64,000 nucleotides of DNA from Novosphingobium capsulatum NBRC 12533 (GTDB lineage Bacteria; Pseudomonadota; Alphaproteobacteria; Sphingomonadales; Sphingomonadaceae). The notes under the pieces are model-generated. The model did no database searches and was not told the origin of the DNA. It was given only the letters and a program-made list of their open reading frames with translations. Made by a program: the position numbers and the translations under genes. Location of the stretch: positions 1 through 64,000 of the forward strand of contig NZ_BCYV01000014.1 of the NCBI RefSeq assembly GCF_001598375.1, read 5' to 3'. Positions 8,938 to 19,174 of the stretch are shown piece by piece. How positions within the stretch are numbered: position 1 is the stretch's first letter; every line of letters starts with the position of its first letter.

Positions 8938-10584
8938 TCAGGCGGTGGCGGGCAGCGTGGCCGGGTCTTGGGCGGGGTTTGCGGCCAAGGGGCGGCGCAG
9001 CAGCCCGGCGAGCAGCGCGGTGGTGAGCGTGCCGGCGGCAATCGCCACGGCATAGGCGGCCAGGTGGGTGACCGCGCCGGGGATCGGCAGCACGAACACG
9101 CCGCCATGCGGTACGCGCAGTTCCACGCCCATCGCCATCGAAATGGCCCCGGCCAGCGCCGACCCGGCAACGAAAGCCGGGATCATGCGCAGGGGATCGC
9201 GCGCGGCAAACGGGATCGCCCCTTCGGTGATGAACGCCAGGCCGAGCACCGCCGTGGCCCCGGCGCCATCGCGTTCCTCTGCCGAAAAGCGGTTGCGGAA
9301 CAGGACCGTGGCCAGCGCGATGCCAAGCGGCGGGGTCATCCCGGCGGCCATCGTCGCGGCCATCGGCGTATAGACCTGGCTGGCGATGAGGCCGACGGAA
9401 AAGGCATAGCTGGCCTTGTTGACGGGGCCGCCCATGTCGAACGCCATCATCGCGCCCAGGATCAGGCCCAGCGCAATGGCGCTCGATCCCTGCATGCCGC
9501 GCAGCCATTCGGTCAGGAACGACAGCACCGCCGCCACCGGCGTGCCCACGGCATAGACCATCAGCAGCCCGGTCAGCAGCGTGCCAAGCAGCGGCAGGAT
9601 CAGCATCGGCTTCAATCCGGCCAGGTTGCGCGGCAGGCGGATGGCGCGGTTCAGCGCGTCCACGCCATAGCCGGCGATGAAGCCCGCGACGATTCCGCCG
9701 AGAAAGCCCGCGCCCTGGCTGGCCGCGATCATGCCGCCGATCATGCCCGGGGCAATGCCCGGCCGATCGGCGATGGAATAGGCGATATAGCCTGCCAGTG
9801 CCGGCACGATCAGGGCAAAGCCGCCCTTGGCGCCGATCTCGAACAGGGTGTGCGCCAGGGTGCCGGCGGCGGCATCGTCATTGGCGTGAATGCCGCCCAG
9901 GGCAAAGGCCAGCGCGATCAGCAGGCCGCCCGCCACCACGAAGGGCAGCATGAACGAAACCCCGGTCATCAGGTGCTTGTAGGGGCCGGTGCGCTCTGCC
10001 TTGGCCGGCGCGGCGGTTCCTTCACCGCCTGCCTGCACGCCTGCTTCGGCGAGGGCGCGGGTGATCAGCGCGGCCCCGCCGGTGATGGCGGGCTTGGTGT
10101 TGCTGGCAAACACGCGCTTGCCGGCAAAGCGGGCGCGATCGACCTCGCGGTCAGCCGCGATGATCACCACCTCGGCCTCGGCAATTTCCTGCGCGGTGAG
10201 CGGCGTGCCGGCGCCTACCGACCCTTGCGTTTCCACGCGGATGGCATGGCCCAGTTCAGCAGCGCCCTGTTGCAGCCCTTCGGCCGCCATGAAGGTGTGG
10301 GCAATGCCCGTGGGGCACGAGGTGATGGCGACAATGCGTGCTGGCGCGGCGGCGCTGGCCGCCGGAGCCGCCGCCAAACCACCCAGCACAGCGGCGGGAT
10401 CGGCCAGCACGGCATCGACCGGGACCACCCGCGCGGACGGATCGGCCAGCGGCGCGGCATCGTCGAGGGCAAGCTGCACCTCGACGTCGAGCCCGGCCTC
10501 GCGCGCGGCCTTGCGCAGCGCTTCGGCGGCAAGCACCGCTTCCACATCGCGCCCCGGCGCGGCGATCAGCACATGATGTTTCAT
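8938..10584 (-). CDS. fruA: PTS fructose permease EIIBC
   Basis: Fructose-specific PTS membrane permease, about 548 residues. An N-terminal degenerate EIIB-like domain ([13 protein letters not shown]) is followed by the active EIIB with [11 protein letters not shown], whose Cys (near residue 90) carries the phosphate. The EIIC membrane domain with about eight to ten helices (from [16 protein letters not shown]) takes fructose in as fructose-1-phosphate. The start could also be the ATG at 10608, eight codons upstream; neither has a strong ribosome binding site, and I prefer MKHHV by family resemblance. It lies 42 bases (18 bases if the upstream start is used) after fruK. Confidence 0.93.
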   Translation of the reverse strand: MKHHVLIAAPGRDVEAVLAAEALRKAAREAGLDVEVQLALDDAAPLADPSARVVPVDAVLADPAAVLGGLAAAPAASAAAPARIVAITSCPTGIAHTFMAAEGLQQGAAELGHAIRVETQGSVGAGTPLTAQEIAEAEVVIIAADREVDRARFAGKRVFASNTKPAITGGAALITRALAEAGVQAGGEGTAAPAKAERTGPYKHLMTGVSFMLPFVVAGGLLIALAFALGGIHANDDAAAGTLAHTLFEIGAKGGFALIVPALAGYIAYSIADRPGIAPGMIGGMIAASQGAGFLGGIVAGFIAGYGVDALNRAIRLPRNLAGLKPMLILPLLGTLLTGLLMVYAVGTPVAAVLSFLTEWLRGMQGSSAIALGLILGAMMAFDMGGPVNKASYAFSVGLIASQVYTPMAATMAAGMTPPLGIALATVLFRNRFSAEERDGAGATAVLGLAFITEGAIPFAARDPLRMIPAFVAGSALAGAISMAMGVELRVPHGGVFVLPIPGAVTHLAAYAVAIAAGTLTTALLAGLLRRPLAANPAQDPATLPATA

Positions 10585-10626
10585 GGTCAAACCCAATCCC
10601 AAGGTCATTTCTGTTGCAGCCGCGCG

Positions 10627-11577
10627 TTACGGACGCGGGCCGATGATCACGTCTTGCGCCAGCGCCATCACGCTGGCCTTTTCCGGCAGGTTCGGCCCGG
10701 CCATGCCCAGCTTGGCCACGGCAAAGGCAGTGGCGAGCCGTGCGGTTTCCGCCAGGCCCAGCCCGGCGACATGCGCGGCGGCGAGGCCTGCCACCATGGC
10801 ATCGCCCGCACCCACCGTGCTGGCCACGCCCAGCGGGCCGAGCGGGGGCAGGGCAAGCTGGGCATGGACCGCGCCATCGCCGGTCACGAACAGCGCGCCC
10901 TGGCTGCCCATCGACACCACCACCTGTTCCACCCCGCGCGCATGCAGCGCCCGCGCCGCAGCGAGCACGGCAGTGCAATCGGGCAGCGCCTCTCCGGCCC
11001 AGGCGGCCAGTTCATCGCGGTTCGGCTTGATCACGTGTGGCAGCACCGGCGCGGCCAGCGCGCGCGCCAGCGGATCACCACTGGCATCGAGCAGCACGTG
11101 CACGCCCTGCCCACGCAGCCGCGCCACCAGCGTGGCATAGCAGGCTGGCGGACAGCCGGGGGGAAGGCTGCCCGCCAGAACCACCATGTCACCCGGCGCG
11201 GCCATGGCCGTCAGCCCGTCGAGCACGGTGGCAAGGGTTTCATCGGTCACCGCCAGGCCATCAAGGTTGATGTCGGTGGTATCGTCGGCATCGACCAGCT
11301 TGAGGTTGACGCGCGTGGCGCCATCCACCCGCACCATCGCATCGGTGATTGGCTTGGCGGCAAACAGCGCCTCGAACGGGGCGGCATTGTCGCGGCCGAG
11401 CAGGCCATGGGCCGAAACCGGGGTGCGCCAATCGGCCAGGCAGCTGGCCACGTTGATGCCTTTACCCCCGGCATTCTGGCGCACGCCACGGGCGCGGTGG
11501 ACCTGGCCGGGCACCAGGCGATCGAGCGTGATGGTCTCGTCGATCGCGGGATTGAGCGTGAGGGTATGAACGCGCAT
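10627..11577 (-). CDS. fruK: 1-phosphofructokinase
   Basis: PfkB-family sugar kinase of 316 residues that turns fructose-1-phosphate into fructose-1,6-bisphosphate with ATP. The N-terminal TLNPAIDETI and GGKGINVA segments and the C-terminal signature VGAGDAMVAG with catalytic Asp fit the family. Its ATG shares its A with the TGA of fruB, so translation is coupled. Second gene of fruBKA-oprB. Confidence 0.95.
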   Translation of the reverse strand: MRVHTLTLNPAIDETITLDRLVPGQVHRARGVRQNAGGKGINVASCLADWRTPVSAHGLLGRDNAAPFEALFAAKPITDAMVRVDGATRVNLKLVDADDTTDINLDGLAVTDETLATVLDGLTAMAAPGDMVVLAGSLPPGCPPACYATLVARLRGQGVHVLLDASGDPLARALAAPVLPHVIKPNRDELAAWAGEALPDCTAVLAAARALHARGVEQVVVSMGSQGALFVTGDGAVHAQLALPPLGPLGVASTVGAGDAMVAGLAAAHVAGLGLAETARLATAFAVAKLGMAGPNLPEKASVMALAQDVIIGPRP

Positions 11578-14156
11578 CAGGCCGCTCCTGCATCGAGCGC
11601 GCGCACTTGCGCGGCGCCGGGCTGGGCCAGCGCGCGGCGCGCCAGGTCTTGCAGATCAGCCAGGCTGGCGCCGCGCAGCCGCGCCTTGACGGCGGGAATG
11701 TCACGCGGGGTCATCGACAGTTCGCTCACCCCCAGGCCGGTGAGCAGCGCGGCGCCGAACGGGTCGCCGGCAAGGCCGCCGCACACCCCGACCCAGCGGC
11801 CGTGGGTGGCGGCGCCTTCCACCGTCAGCGCGATCAGGCGCAGCACGGCGGGGTGCAGGCTGTCTGCCTCGGCGGCCAGATCGGGGTTCTGGCGATCGAT
11901 CGCCAGGGTATATTGCGTCAGGTCGTTGGTGCCGATCGAAAAGAAATCGGCATGTTCGGCGAGCGCCGCTGCCTGGACGGCGGCGGCCGGCACTTCGATC
12001 ATGATGCCGATCGGTACGGCAGGCGCATCCAGCTCGGCGCGGATTTCCTCGCAGCGGGCGCGCAGCCGCTGCAATTCCCAGGTAGAGGTGATCATCGGGA
12101 ACATGATCGACAGATCGCCGCCCTGCCTGGCGGCGCGATAGAGCGCGCGCAGCTGCGGATCGAGCAGGTCGGGCCGGCGCAGCAGCAACCGCGCGCCGCG
12201 CACGCCCAGAAACGGGTTTTCCTCGGTCGGCAGGTCCAGATGCGGCACCTGCTTGTCCCCGCCGATATCGAGCGCGCGCACGATCAACGGGCGATTGCCG
12301 TCCGGTCCATCACCCAGCGCAGTGATCATCGCGCGATAGATCGCTTCCTGTTCGTCCTCGCTCGGCGTGTCGCCGCGCTCCAGAAACAGGAATTCGGTGC
12401 GCATCAGGCCGACGCCTTCGGCGCCTTCGGCGAGGGCAAAGGCCACCGAATCCGGGCGGTTGACGTTGGCGGCAATGGCCACCTGGTGCCCATCGGTGGT
12501 GATCGCCGGGCGGCTGCGTTCGGCCTCTTGCGCGCGGCGGCGCGCGGCGATGCGATCGATCCACCCTTGCGCGCTGGCGATGTCTGCCGCCGTGGGATCG
12601 AGCCAGACGCGGCCGGAATCGCCATCGACGATCACCGTGGCCCCGGCGCCCAGCGCCAGCAGGTCATTGCCCAGCGCCACCACCGACGGCAGCCCCAGGG
12701 TGCGCGCCAGGATCGCGCTGTGCGAGGTGGGGCCGCCCAGCGCCGTGGCGATGCCCGCCACTTTGGCGGGATCGAGCGTGGCGGTGTCGGACGGCGAAAG
12801 ATCGCCCGCCAGCAGCACGCAAGGCGCCGCATCCGGGCCATCGGGCAGGGTTTCGAGCGAGCCTGTGGCCAGTGCCGGATCGATCGCGGCCAGCACGCGG
12901 CGGCCCACATCGTGCAAGTCTGCCGCGCGGGCGGCGAGCACCGGATTGCCCAGCGCGGAAAGCTGCCCGGCAATGCGGCTGACGGCCTGGTGCCACGACC
13001 AGGCCACGCCATGACCTTCGACCATCAACTGGCAGGTGAGGGTGATCAGGTCGGTATCATCGAGCAGGTCGGCCTGCGCCTTGAAGATCGCCGCATCGCC
13101 CGCGCCCAGACGGCGCGTGGTATCATCGATCAGCGCGGTCATCTGCGCGCGGGTGCGGCGCAGTGCCTCGTCCAGCATGGCGCCGCCCCGGCCCAGATCC
13201 ACCGGCTCGTCCGGCACCGTGAGTTCGGCGGCGGCAACTACATGGACGCGGCCGATCGCCAGGCCCGGGCTGGCTGCCACGCCCGCCAGCATGGCCAGCG
13301 GTGTTTCCGGCTGCCAGCCCTTGCCGCCATTCTGGGCGGCAGCGGCGGCGACCTTGGCGGCGGCACGGGCAGCGTCTTCCTTTTCGCGCGCGGTCAGGCG
13401 GCGGGCCACGGCCAGGAACTGGTCCACCGCGGCGCGGCCCTGCGGGCCATCGGCCGACACGGTGATCGTGTCACCCTGCTTGAGGCCCAGTTGCAGCAGG
13501 GACACCAGGCTTTTGGGATCGGCGCTGTCATTGCCGTGGCGGACGCGCAGCGCGGCGGGCGCGGCGCGGGCCGCATCCATCCAGGCAGAAGCGGGGCGGG
13601 CGTGGAGGCCTGCGGGATAGTCCACCGTCCACTGCGCGCTGTGGGCCAGATCGGCCACTGGCGCTGCGGATGTCGGGGCGGCGCCATCTTCGCCCAGGGC
13701 GCGGGCAATGGCATGGGGATCATCGCTGGCCATCAGCGCGGCCAGGCGTGCCTCGTCCTGGATCAGGCGGGTCAGCCGGCGCAGGATGGCGATATGGCTG
13801 TCGGAACTGGCGGCAATGCCCACCACCAGCTGCGCGGTTTGCCCGGGGTTCCATTCCACCCCGTCGCGCAGTTGCAGCACGGCGATGCCATCGCGCCGCA
13901 CCAGGCCCTTGTCTTCGCCCAGGCCATGCGGGATCGCCACGCCTGCGCCCAGGAAGGTGTTGGCCACGTCCTCGCGGCGGACCATGCTGTCTTCATAGCC
14001 CGGCGCCACGCATCCGGCCGCCACCAGCATCTGCCCGGCCTGGCGAATCGCGTCTTCCTTGCTCGTGGCCGTGGCGGCGATGCGCACCAGAACGGCATCG
14101 CCAGCGGCTGCGCCATGTGGCGCATCTTCGGGCAAAATCGCGGGGTTGGGCTGCAT
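11577..14156 (-). CDS. fruB: Fructose PTS phosphoryl carrier fusion EIIA-HPr-EI
   Basis: Soluble PTS polyprotein of about 859 residues that passes phosphate from PEP to FruA. Three domains are visible in order: EIIA(Fru) with active His77 in AIPHGLG; HPr with His185 in GLHARPAS; and enzyme I with His479 in GGPTSHSAILA, plus the PEP-binding C-terminal barrel ending near GVCGGLAGDP. Having EI in the same chain makes this fructose system independent of other PTS genes. I place the start at MQPNPAIL because AGGAGAG lies about 10 bases before it. The upstream ATGs at 14180 and 14165 overlap or precede that site. A perfect palindromic operator lies at 14213-14228. Confidence 0.94.
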   Translation of the reverse strand: MQPNPAILPEDAPHGAAAGDAVLVRIAATATSKEDAIRQAGQMLVAAGCVAPGYEDSMVRREDVANTFLGAGVAIPHGLGEDKGLVRRDGIAVLQLRDGVEWNPGQTAQLVVGIAASSDSHIAILRRLTRLIQDEARLAALMASDDPHAIARALGEDGAAPTSAAPVADLAHSAQWTVDYPAGLHARPASAWMDAARAAPAALRVRHGNDSADPKSLVSLLQLGLKQGDTITVSADGPQGRAAVDQFLAVARRLTAREKEDAARAAAKVAAAAAQNGGKGWQPETPLAMLAGVAASPGLAIGRVHVVAAAELTVPDEPVDLGRGGAMLDEALRRTRAQMTALIDDTTRRLGAGDAAIFKAQADLLDDTDLITLTCQLMVEGHGVAWSWHQAVSRIAGQLSALGNPVLAARAADLHDVGRRVLAAIDPALATGSLETLPDGPDAAPCVLLAGDLSPSDTATLDPAKVAGIATALGGPTSHSAILARTLGLPSVVALGNDLLALGAGATVIVDGDSGRVWLDPTAADIASAQGWIDRIAARRRAQEAERSRPAITTDGHQVAIAANVNRPDSVAFALAEGAEGVGLMRTEFLFLERGDTPSEDEQEAIYRAMITALGDGPDGNRPLIVRALDIGGDKQVPHLDLPTEENPFLGVRGARLLLRRPDLLDPQLRALYRAARQGGDLSIMFPMITSTWELQRLRARCEEIRAELDAPAVPIGIMIEVPAAAVQAAALAEHADFFSIGTNDLTQYTLAIDRQNPDLAAEADSLHPAVLRLIALTVEGAATHGRWVGVCGGLAGDPFGAALLTGLGVSELSMTPRDIPAVKARLRGASLADLQDLARRALAQPGAAQVRALDAGAA

Positions 14157-14212
14157 TTCGCGCATCTCTCCTGGGGCCATTGGTCGGCGAGCTTGGGCCG
14201 CCGCTGTGCATT

Positions 14213-14228
14213 GAGAAAACGTTTTCTC
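14213..14228. promoter_or_regulatory. FruR operator 1 (fruB side)
   Basis: GAGAAAACGTTTTCTC is a perfect 16-bp palindrome with the central CG typical of LacI-family operators. It lies about 57 bases upstream of the fruB start in the fruB/fruR divergent region and is probably bound by the adjacent LacI-type regulator. Confidence 0.75.
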
Positions 14229-14311
14229 GTGAATTTTGTCAAGAGGCTTGCGTAAATGGGCGGATTGGGGTCATGCTTGCCACGAAAACAGGCTGCAAGG
14301 CCGGGGGTTTG

Positions 14312-14327
14312 GAGAGAACGTTTTCTG
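14312..14327. promoter_or_regulatory. FruR operator 2 (at fruR start)
   Basis: GAGAGAACGTTTTCTG matches operator 1 at 14 of 16 positions and shares the AACGTT core. It ends immediately before the fruR ATG and overlaps its ribosome binding site (GGAGAG), which suggests weak self-repression. Confidence 0.65.
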
Positions 14328-15314
14328 ATGGCGGTGGGGATCAAGGATGTAGCGCGGGTGGCCGGCGTTTCGGCGGCCACGGTTTCGCGGGTGCTGGCGG
14401 GCAAGGCGGTGGATGCCGCCATGCAGGCGCGCGTGCTCGATGCAGTGAAAAGCACCGGCTATCGTCCCAACCTGGCGGCGCGGCGGCTGCGTTCGCGGCA
14501 TTCCAACGTGATCGGCCTGATCGTCGCTGATATCCGCAACCCGTTTTTCACCGCCGTGTCGCGCAGCGTGGAAACCGTGGCGGCGGCGCGCGGCATGCAG
14601 GTGATCTTGTGCAACACCGATGAAGACCCCGCGAAAGAGGCGATGTACCTTGACCTCATGCACCAGGAACGCGCCGCCGGCGTGATCCTGGCGCCTTCGC
14701 GCCAGCGCGTGGCGCGCACCGAATGGCCGGGGGGAGAGCGCCCGGTGGTCCTGATCGACCGCGCCATTCCCGGCGCCGATCTCGATTGCGTGCTGCTCGA
14801 CAACGAACGCATGGCCGCTGTTCTGGTGGAGCATCTCCACACCCAGGGCCATCGCCGCATCGCCGGCCTGTTCGGCGCGATGAGCATGACCGGCCTGGAA
14901 CGCCGCGCCGGGTTCGAGCGCGCGGCGAAGGCGCTTGGGCTGGAGACGCAGGCGATCGCCGTGCCCCACAGCGCCGGCGAGGCCGAGCGCGCGCTTACCG
15001 GCCTGCTGTCTGGCCCGCACCGCCCCGATGCAGTGGTGGCGAGCAACGGGGTCATGCTGCTCAACGTGCTGCGCACCCTGCGCGCGCAGGGCCTGTCGGT
15101 GCCCAACGACATGGCGCTGGCCGGGTTTGACAACAACGACTGGATGGATTTCGTGGGCCAGGGCGCCAGTGGCGCGGGCGGGATCAGCGTGATCGAGCAG
15201 CCGGTGGAGGAAATCGGCCGCACTGCCACCACCATGCTGCTCGACCGGCTGGACAATCCGCGGGCGCCCACCCGCAAGGTGGTGCTCGCGGGCAAGTTGG
15301 TGGCGCGAGGTTAG
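14328..15314 (+). CDS. fruR: LacI-family fructose regulator
   Basis: LacI-family repressor of 328 residues. The N-terminal helix-turn-helix runs through IKDVARVAGVSAATVSRVL, followed by the hinge YRPNLAARRLRS and a periplasmic-binding-like effector domain. The ATG at 14328 is chosen since the DNA-binding domain starts there; an in-frame ATG at 14256 adds 24 residues with no family match. It is divergent from fruBKA-oprB with two operators between, so it most likely represses this operon and itself, with a fructose phosphate as inducer (inferred from the family). The last 4 bases overlap the convergent acyltransferase gene. Confidence 0.9.
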   Translation: MAVGIKDVARVAGVSAATVSRVLAGKAVDAAMQARVLDAVKSTGYRPNLAARRLRSRHSNVIGLIVADIRNPFFTAVSRSVETVAAARGMQVILCNTDEDPAKEAMYLDLMHQERAAGVILAPSRQRVARTEWPGGERPVVLIDRAIPGADLDCVLLDNERMAAVLVEHLHTQGHRRIAGLFGAMSMTGLERRAGFERAAKALGLETQAIAVPHSAGEAERALTGLLSGPHRPDAVVASNGVMLLNVLRTLRAQGLSVPNDMALAGFDNNDWMDFVGQGASGAGGISVIEQPVEEIGRTATTMLLDRLDNPRAPTRKVVLAGKLVARG

Positions 15315-16483
15315 ACCACGACAACCTCGCGAGAAGGACGGCGCACCCGGCTAGCGATGCGCGCGCCCAACTCCATCCCCGGACGCTCGACCAGGCGATA
15401 GGCATAGCGTGCCACGGTCACGATGACGAAGAGGTAGAGCACCGTCACGCCATCCATGATGAACGGCGATTGCTTGATCGTGGCCAGATCGGTGCCGGGC
15501 ACCACGGCGGGCGAGTGCAGCAGCTTGGCCACGACTTTCAGCACGTTGGCGACGACGAAGGCGATGAAGAAATGCACCATGTAGATCGAATAGGAGGTGC
15601 GCCCGAGGAACAGGCAGAACGGCTTTTTGAGGAGCTTGGCAACCGCGCCATCTTCGAACGACACGGCCGCGATCACGAGCAGGAACACGATCGGCCCCAC
15701 CATGAACAGGCCATAGCCCGCGCCGAAAGTGAGCATGGCAAAGGCCGCCGCGATGGCGACGATCTGGAACGGCGTGGCCGGAATGCGCGAGAACGTGCCA
15801 CGATAGTTCCACAGCGCCACGCCGATGAAGAACGAATAGATGCAGCGCGGTAGAAACGCATAGAAGCCCGGTTCGCCATCGGCATGGATCAGCCAGGCCA
15901 GCCCAAGCGCGATGGCAGCAAACTGGCACAGCCGCACGTGCCGCTTGGCCAGGAGCAGGATCAGGGCGAACAGGACATAGCTGACCAGCTCGACGCTGAT
16001 GCTCCAGCTCGGCCCGTTCCATTCCGATCCGGGAATCGGCAGGAAGCCGTTGAGCAGGAAGAAGTTGGCTGGAACGCCCGACAGTGTGCGATTTTCGCTG
16101 AACGGCGGGCGGGCCAGGGGCAGCGCGATCTTGTGCGAGAGAATATAGAGCGTGGTTTCCGCGCAGAGGAACGCGGCCAGCATGACGAGATGGAGTGGCC
16201 AGACCCGGGCAATGCGCTTGATCGCGAAAATCTTGAAGTCTTGCTGGTTATGGATCTTGTCCTGATAGGCGCAGGCGATGACAAAGCCGCTCAAGACGAA
16301 AAAGAATTCCACGAACAGGAACGAATTGCGCACATAGTGCCAGAAATAGATGTGGCTGCCCACTTGCAGATGATGCAGCGCCACCGACAGCGCCGCGAAA
16401 CCGCGCAGGCTGTCGATCGCTTCGAAACGATGGGGCGAGGGCCTGCTGCTGATGGCGACGTTCGAGATTGGCTCTTGTGCCAT
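15311..16483 (-). CDS. Acyltransferase 3 family membrane protein
   Basis: Integral membrane acyltransferase (OafA/YrhL type) of 390 residues. It starts with EAIDSLRGFAALSVALHHL, where the conserved Arg and His of the family are seen, followed by FFFVLSGFVIACAY and around ten membrane helices. Such proteins O-acylate cell-surface sugars or exopolysaccharide. No polysaccharide genes are adjacent, so the acceptor is unknown. The region upstream of its start is unusually AT-rich. It overlaps the fruR stop by 4 bases tail to tail. Confidence 0.88.
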   Translation of the reverse strand: MAQEPISNVAISSRPSPHRFEAIDSLRGFAALSVALHHLQVGSHIYFWHYVRNSFLFVEFFFVLSGFVIACAYQDKIHNQQDFKIFAIKRIARVWPLHLVMLAAFLCAETTLYILSHKIALPLARPPFSENRTLSGVPANFFLLNGFLPIPGSEWNGPSWSISVELVSYVLFALILLLAKRHVRLCQFAAIALGLAWLIHADGEPGFYAFLPRCIYSFFIGVALWNYRGTFSRIPATPFQIVAIAAAFAMLTFGAGYGLFMVGPIVFLLVIAAVSFEDGAVAKLLKKPFCLFLGRTSYSIYMVHFFIAFVVANVLKVVAKLLHSPAVVPGTDLATIKQSPFIMDGVTVLYLFVIVTVARYAYRLVERPGMELGARIASRVRRPSREVVVV

Positions 16484-16969
16484 GGTCTAGCGATCCTGAA
16501 AGGGGGCAGGGATCAGTCGCGTCTCGGCCCTGTTGGGCGAGATTGCGGCAGGGCCATTTGCAAAGCATGCAAATAAAGGCCGATATGGCGTTCAGAATTG
16601 CTGATTATTATTTTTTAAAATCATTCCGATATAGCAGTTTTATAAGTCAAAGCCGATGACGGTCACAAGACGTGCGGCGGAAACCTGTAAAAAAGTTCAT
16701 GTTGTTTTGGAAATATTCGGCAATGTTGCTGATGTGGGCGGCATAATTCCAAGCGCATGACGATTTTTTAATACCGAGTTCATGCGTTTTTGCCGGCCTT
16801 GCCGGCGCTTCGCCTCCCGCAACGTGCGCTTGGCCGCACACGCCGCAGGGGGCAGGCAGCACCGCTGGGCGCAAATCATGCCCTTTCGTCTTCGCATTTG
16901 CACAAGACTTGGCCTAGAGAGGGCCGCATTGCCCGGCCAGGCCGGGCCCAGGCAGGAGAGATTCGCCCG
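16484..16969. other. Intergenic region with AT-rich block
   Basis: 486 bases between the divergent acyltransferase and fbp genes. The part from about 16580 to 16770 is clearly richer in A and T than its surroundings, with runs such as TTATTATTTTTTAAAA. The part nearer fbp is GC-rich again and ends in GGCAGGAGAG before the fbp start. I see no convincing ORF, RNA or strong hairpin. It probably holds promoters for both genes. Confidence 0.5.
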
Positions 16970-18046
16970 ATGAGCACCCAGACCCCCGTGATCGACAGCG
17001 CCCCCGCCGCACCCGCTGCGCCGGCGCCCAATCCGCAATCGGGGCAGCCGGTCACGCTCACCCGCTTTCTGATCGAGCAGCAGCGGCGGCCGGATTCGCC
17101 CTGTCCGCCGCAATTGCGCCTGTTGCTGGAAACCGTGGCGCGCGCCTGCAAGGCAATCAACTTTGCCATTTCCAAGGGCGCGCTGGGCGATGTGCTGGGT
17201 TCGCTGGGCAGTGAAAACGTCCAGGGCGAAGTGCAGAAGAAGCTGGACGTGATCGCCAACGACCTGCTGCTCGATGCCAACGAATGGGGCGGGCAACTGG
17301 CCGCGATGGCGTCGGAAGAAATGGAATCGCTGCATCCCATTCCGGGCCGTTTCCCCAAGGGCGAATACCTGCTGGTGTTCGATCCCATCGACGGGTCGAG
17401 CAATATCGACGTGAACCTGTCGGTCGGCACGATCTTTTCGGTGCTGCGCGCGCCCGAGGCCTGCGCCGGGCGCGACGTGGCCGAGGCCGATTTCCTGCAA
17501 CCCGGCACCAGCCAGGTGGCCGCCGGCTATGCCATCTATGGCCCGCAGACGCTGCTGGTGCTGACCGTGGGCACGGGCGTCTATGAATTCACGCTCGACC
17601 GCGAGATCGGTTCGTGGCGGATGACCGACGGGCCGATGCAGATGCCGCGCGGCAACCGCGAATTCGCCGTCAACATGGCGCGCCGCCGCCAGTGGTCGCC
17701 GCACGTGGCGCGCTATATCGAAGAGCGCATTCAGGGCAGCGAAGGCCCGCTGGGCGTGGATTACAACATGCGCTGGCCGGCCTCGATGGTGGCCGACGTG
17801 CACCGCATCATCAAGCGCGGCGGGATTTTCCTCTACCCGGCCGATCACCGCAAGGGCGGCAGCGCACGCCTGCGCCTGCTCTATGAAGCCAACCCGATGA
17901 GCATGCTGATCGAACAGGCGGGCGGCGCATCGAGCAATGGCCACGCACGCATTCTCGATCTGGTGCCCACCGGCCTGCACGAACGCGTCGGCGTAATCCT
18001 GGGCGACCCGGAAGAAGTGGCCGCCGCCAGCGAGCCGCAGGGCTAA
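16970..18046 (+). CDS. fbp: Fructose-1,6-bisphosphatase class 1
   Basis: Class 1 fructose-1,6-bisphosphatase of 358 residues, which removes the 1-phosphate in gluconeogenesis. The metal-binding [19 protein letters not shown] in the middle and the [18 protein letters not shown] segment near residue 300 are class marks. The N-terminal Pro/Ala stretch is longer than usual. ATG at 16970 follows GGCAGGAGAGATTCGCCCG; the longer frame upstream shows no family match. No calvin-cycle genes are nearby, so a gluconeogenic role is more likely. It lies close to the fructose regulon but I see no FruR operator in front of it. Confidence 0.95.
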   Translation: MSTQTPVIDSAPAAPAAPAPNPQSGQPVTLTRFLIEQQRRPDSPCPPQLRLLLETVARACKAINFAISKGALGDVLGSLGSENVQGEVQKKLDVIANDLLLDANEWGGQLAAMASEEMESLHPIPGRFPKGEYLLVFDPIDGSSNIDVNLSVGTIFSVLRAPEACAGRDVAEADFLQPGTSQVAAGYAIYGPQTLLVLTVGTGVYEFTLDREIGSWRMTDGPMQMPRGNREFAVNMARRRQWSPHVARYIEERIQGSEGPLGVDYNMRWPASMVADVHRIIKRGGIFLYPADHRKGGSARLRLLYEANPMSMLIEQAGGASSNGHARILDLVPTGLHERVGVILGDPEEVAAASEPQG

Positions 18047-18082
18047 GCGCCGGGCGCGCGCGCGGCGGCGGGGGCCGGAGCC

Positions 18083-19027
18083 ATGGATATGTTCGCCGCG
18101 TTGCAGGCCTTCGTGGCGGTGGTGGACGAGGGTGGCTTTGCCCCGGCAGCGCGCCGCGCCGGGCAGGCCACGTCATCGTTCACCCGCCATGTCGATGCGC
18201 TCGAAGCGGCGCTGGGCACCCGGCTGTTGACGCGCACCACCCGCCAGGTCAGCCTGACCGAGGCGGGCGAGGCCTATTACCCGCGCGCCCGCGCCATCCT
18301 CGATACTCTGGCCGAGGCCAACCGCACGGTGCGCGAGGGGCCGGGCGCGGCGCGCGGGCTGTTGCGGGTGAGCCTGCCGGTCAGCTTTGCCCGGCTGCAT
18401 GTCACCCCGATCCTGCCCGCGTTCATGGCGGCCCATCCCGATATCACGCTCGACGTGGTGGTAACCGACACCCCGCTCGATCTAGCGACGCAGCGCATAG
18501 ACGTGGCTGTGCGGCTGGGCGCGCTCGATTCCTCCAGCCTGGTGGCGCGGCGGCTGGCGCCGCAACGCCGCCTGGTCTGCGCCAGCCCGGCCTATCTTGC
18601 CGCGCATGGCACGCCCCAGGTGCCGCAGGACCTGGCCGATCACGCCTGCCTGACCTTTGCCTTTGCCGATGGCGAGCGGCGCTGGCGGCTGACCCGCGAC
18701 GGTCAGCACGAATGGGTGCGCGTGGCCGGGCCACTGCGCACCAACCACGCTGATACGATCCGCGAAACCGCGCTGGCTGGGGCGGGGCTGGCGCTCTTGC
18801 CCACCTGGCTGGTGGGTGAAGACGTGGCGCAGGGGCGGCTGCGCCCGGTGCTGGCCGAGTGGCACGGCGACATTGCCCGCCCCGGGGCGCCGCCGCCCGG
18901 CGATCCGGGCATCCACGCGCTTTACCTGCCCGATCGGCGCGGCATGGCCAAAGTGCGCCTGCTGGTCGATTTCCTGGCGGAAAGCTTTGGCACGCCGCCC
19001 TATTGGGAGCGGTGTCTGCCGGGCTGA
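18083..19027 (+). CDS. LysR-family transcriptional regulator
   Basis: LysR-type regulator of 314 residues. The N-terminal winged helix covers MDMFAALQAFVAVVDEGGFAPAARRAG and the conserved TRLLTRTTRQVSLTEAG. The effector-binding domain follows (DVAVRLGALDSSSLVARRLA). The closest subgroup by look is the one with a DUF-free substrate domain often next to exporters. It lies 36 bases after fbp and 147 bases before an MFS gene on the same strand. In that second gap ATTGC-N7-GCAAT at 19043-19059 has the T-N11-A form liked by LysR proteins and may be its site. Confidence 0.9.
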   Translation: MDMFAALQAFVAVVDEGGFAPAARRAGQATSSFTRHVDALEAALGTRLLTRTTRQVSLTEAGEAYYPRARAILDTLAEANRTVREGPGAARGLLRVSLPVSFARLHVTPILPAFMAAHPDITLDVVVTDTPLDLATQRIDVAVRLGALDSSSLVARRLAPQRRLVCASPAYLAAHGTPQVPQDLADHACLTFAFADGERRWRLTRDGQHEWVRVAGPLRTNHADTIRETALAGAGLALLPTWLVGEDVAQGRLRPVLAEWHGDIARPGAPPPGDPGIHALYLPDRRGMAKVRLLVDFLAESFGTPPYWERCLPG

Positions 19028-19174
19028 GCTCTGCCCTGCATCATTGCGTGAAATGCAATAGTGCGTGCCACTTGGGGCAGATTATCATTTGCCGGCCAAT
19101 GGTGCATAGGGGGTGCAACCAAGCCCGGCAGCAACCGTTTCCCCCCGGCCTGCCCCTGCACGAGAGCCCTGATC

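Noticed and set aside
8968..12141. Long plus-strand ORF (1057 codons) over the fru operon
   Set aside because: It is antisense to fruA and fruK, is rich in Arg/Gly/His/Gln with no recognisable domain, and is a typical shadow frame of high-GC genes.
11607..14255. Plus-strand ORF of 882 codons opposite fruB
   Set aside because: No domain or sensible start; exact mirror of the fruB codons.
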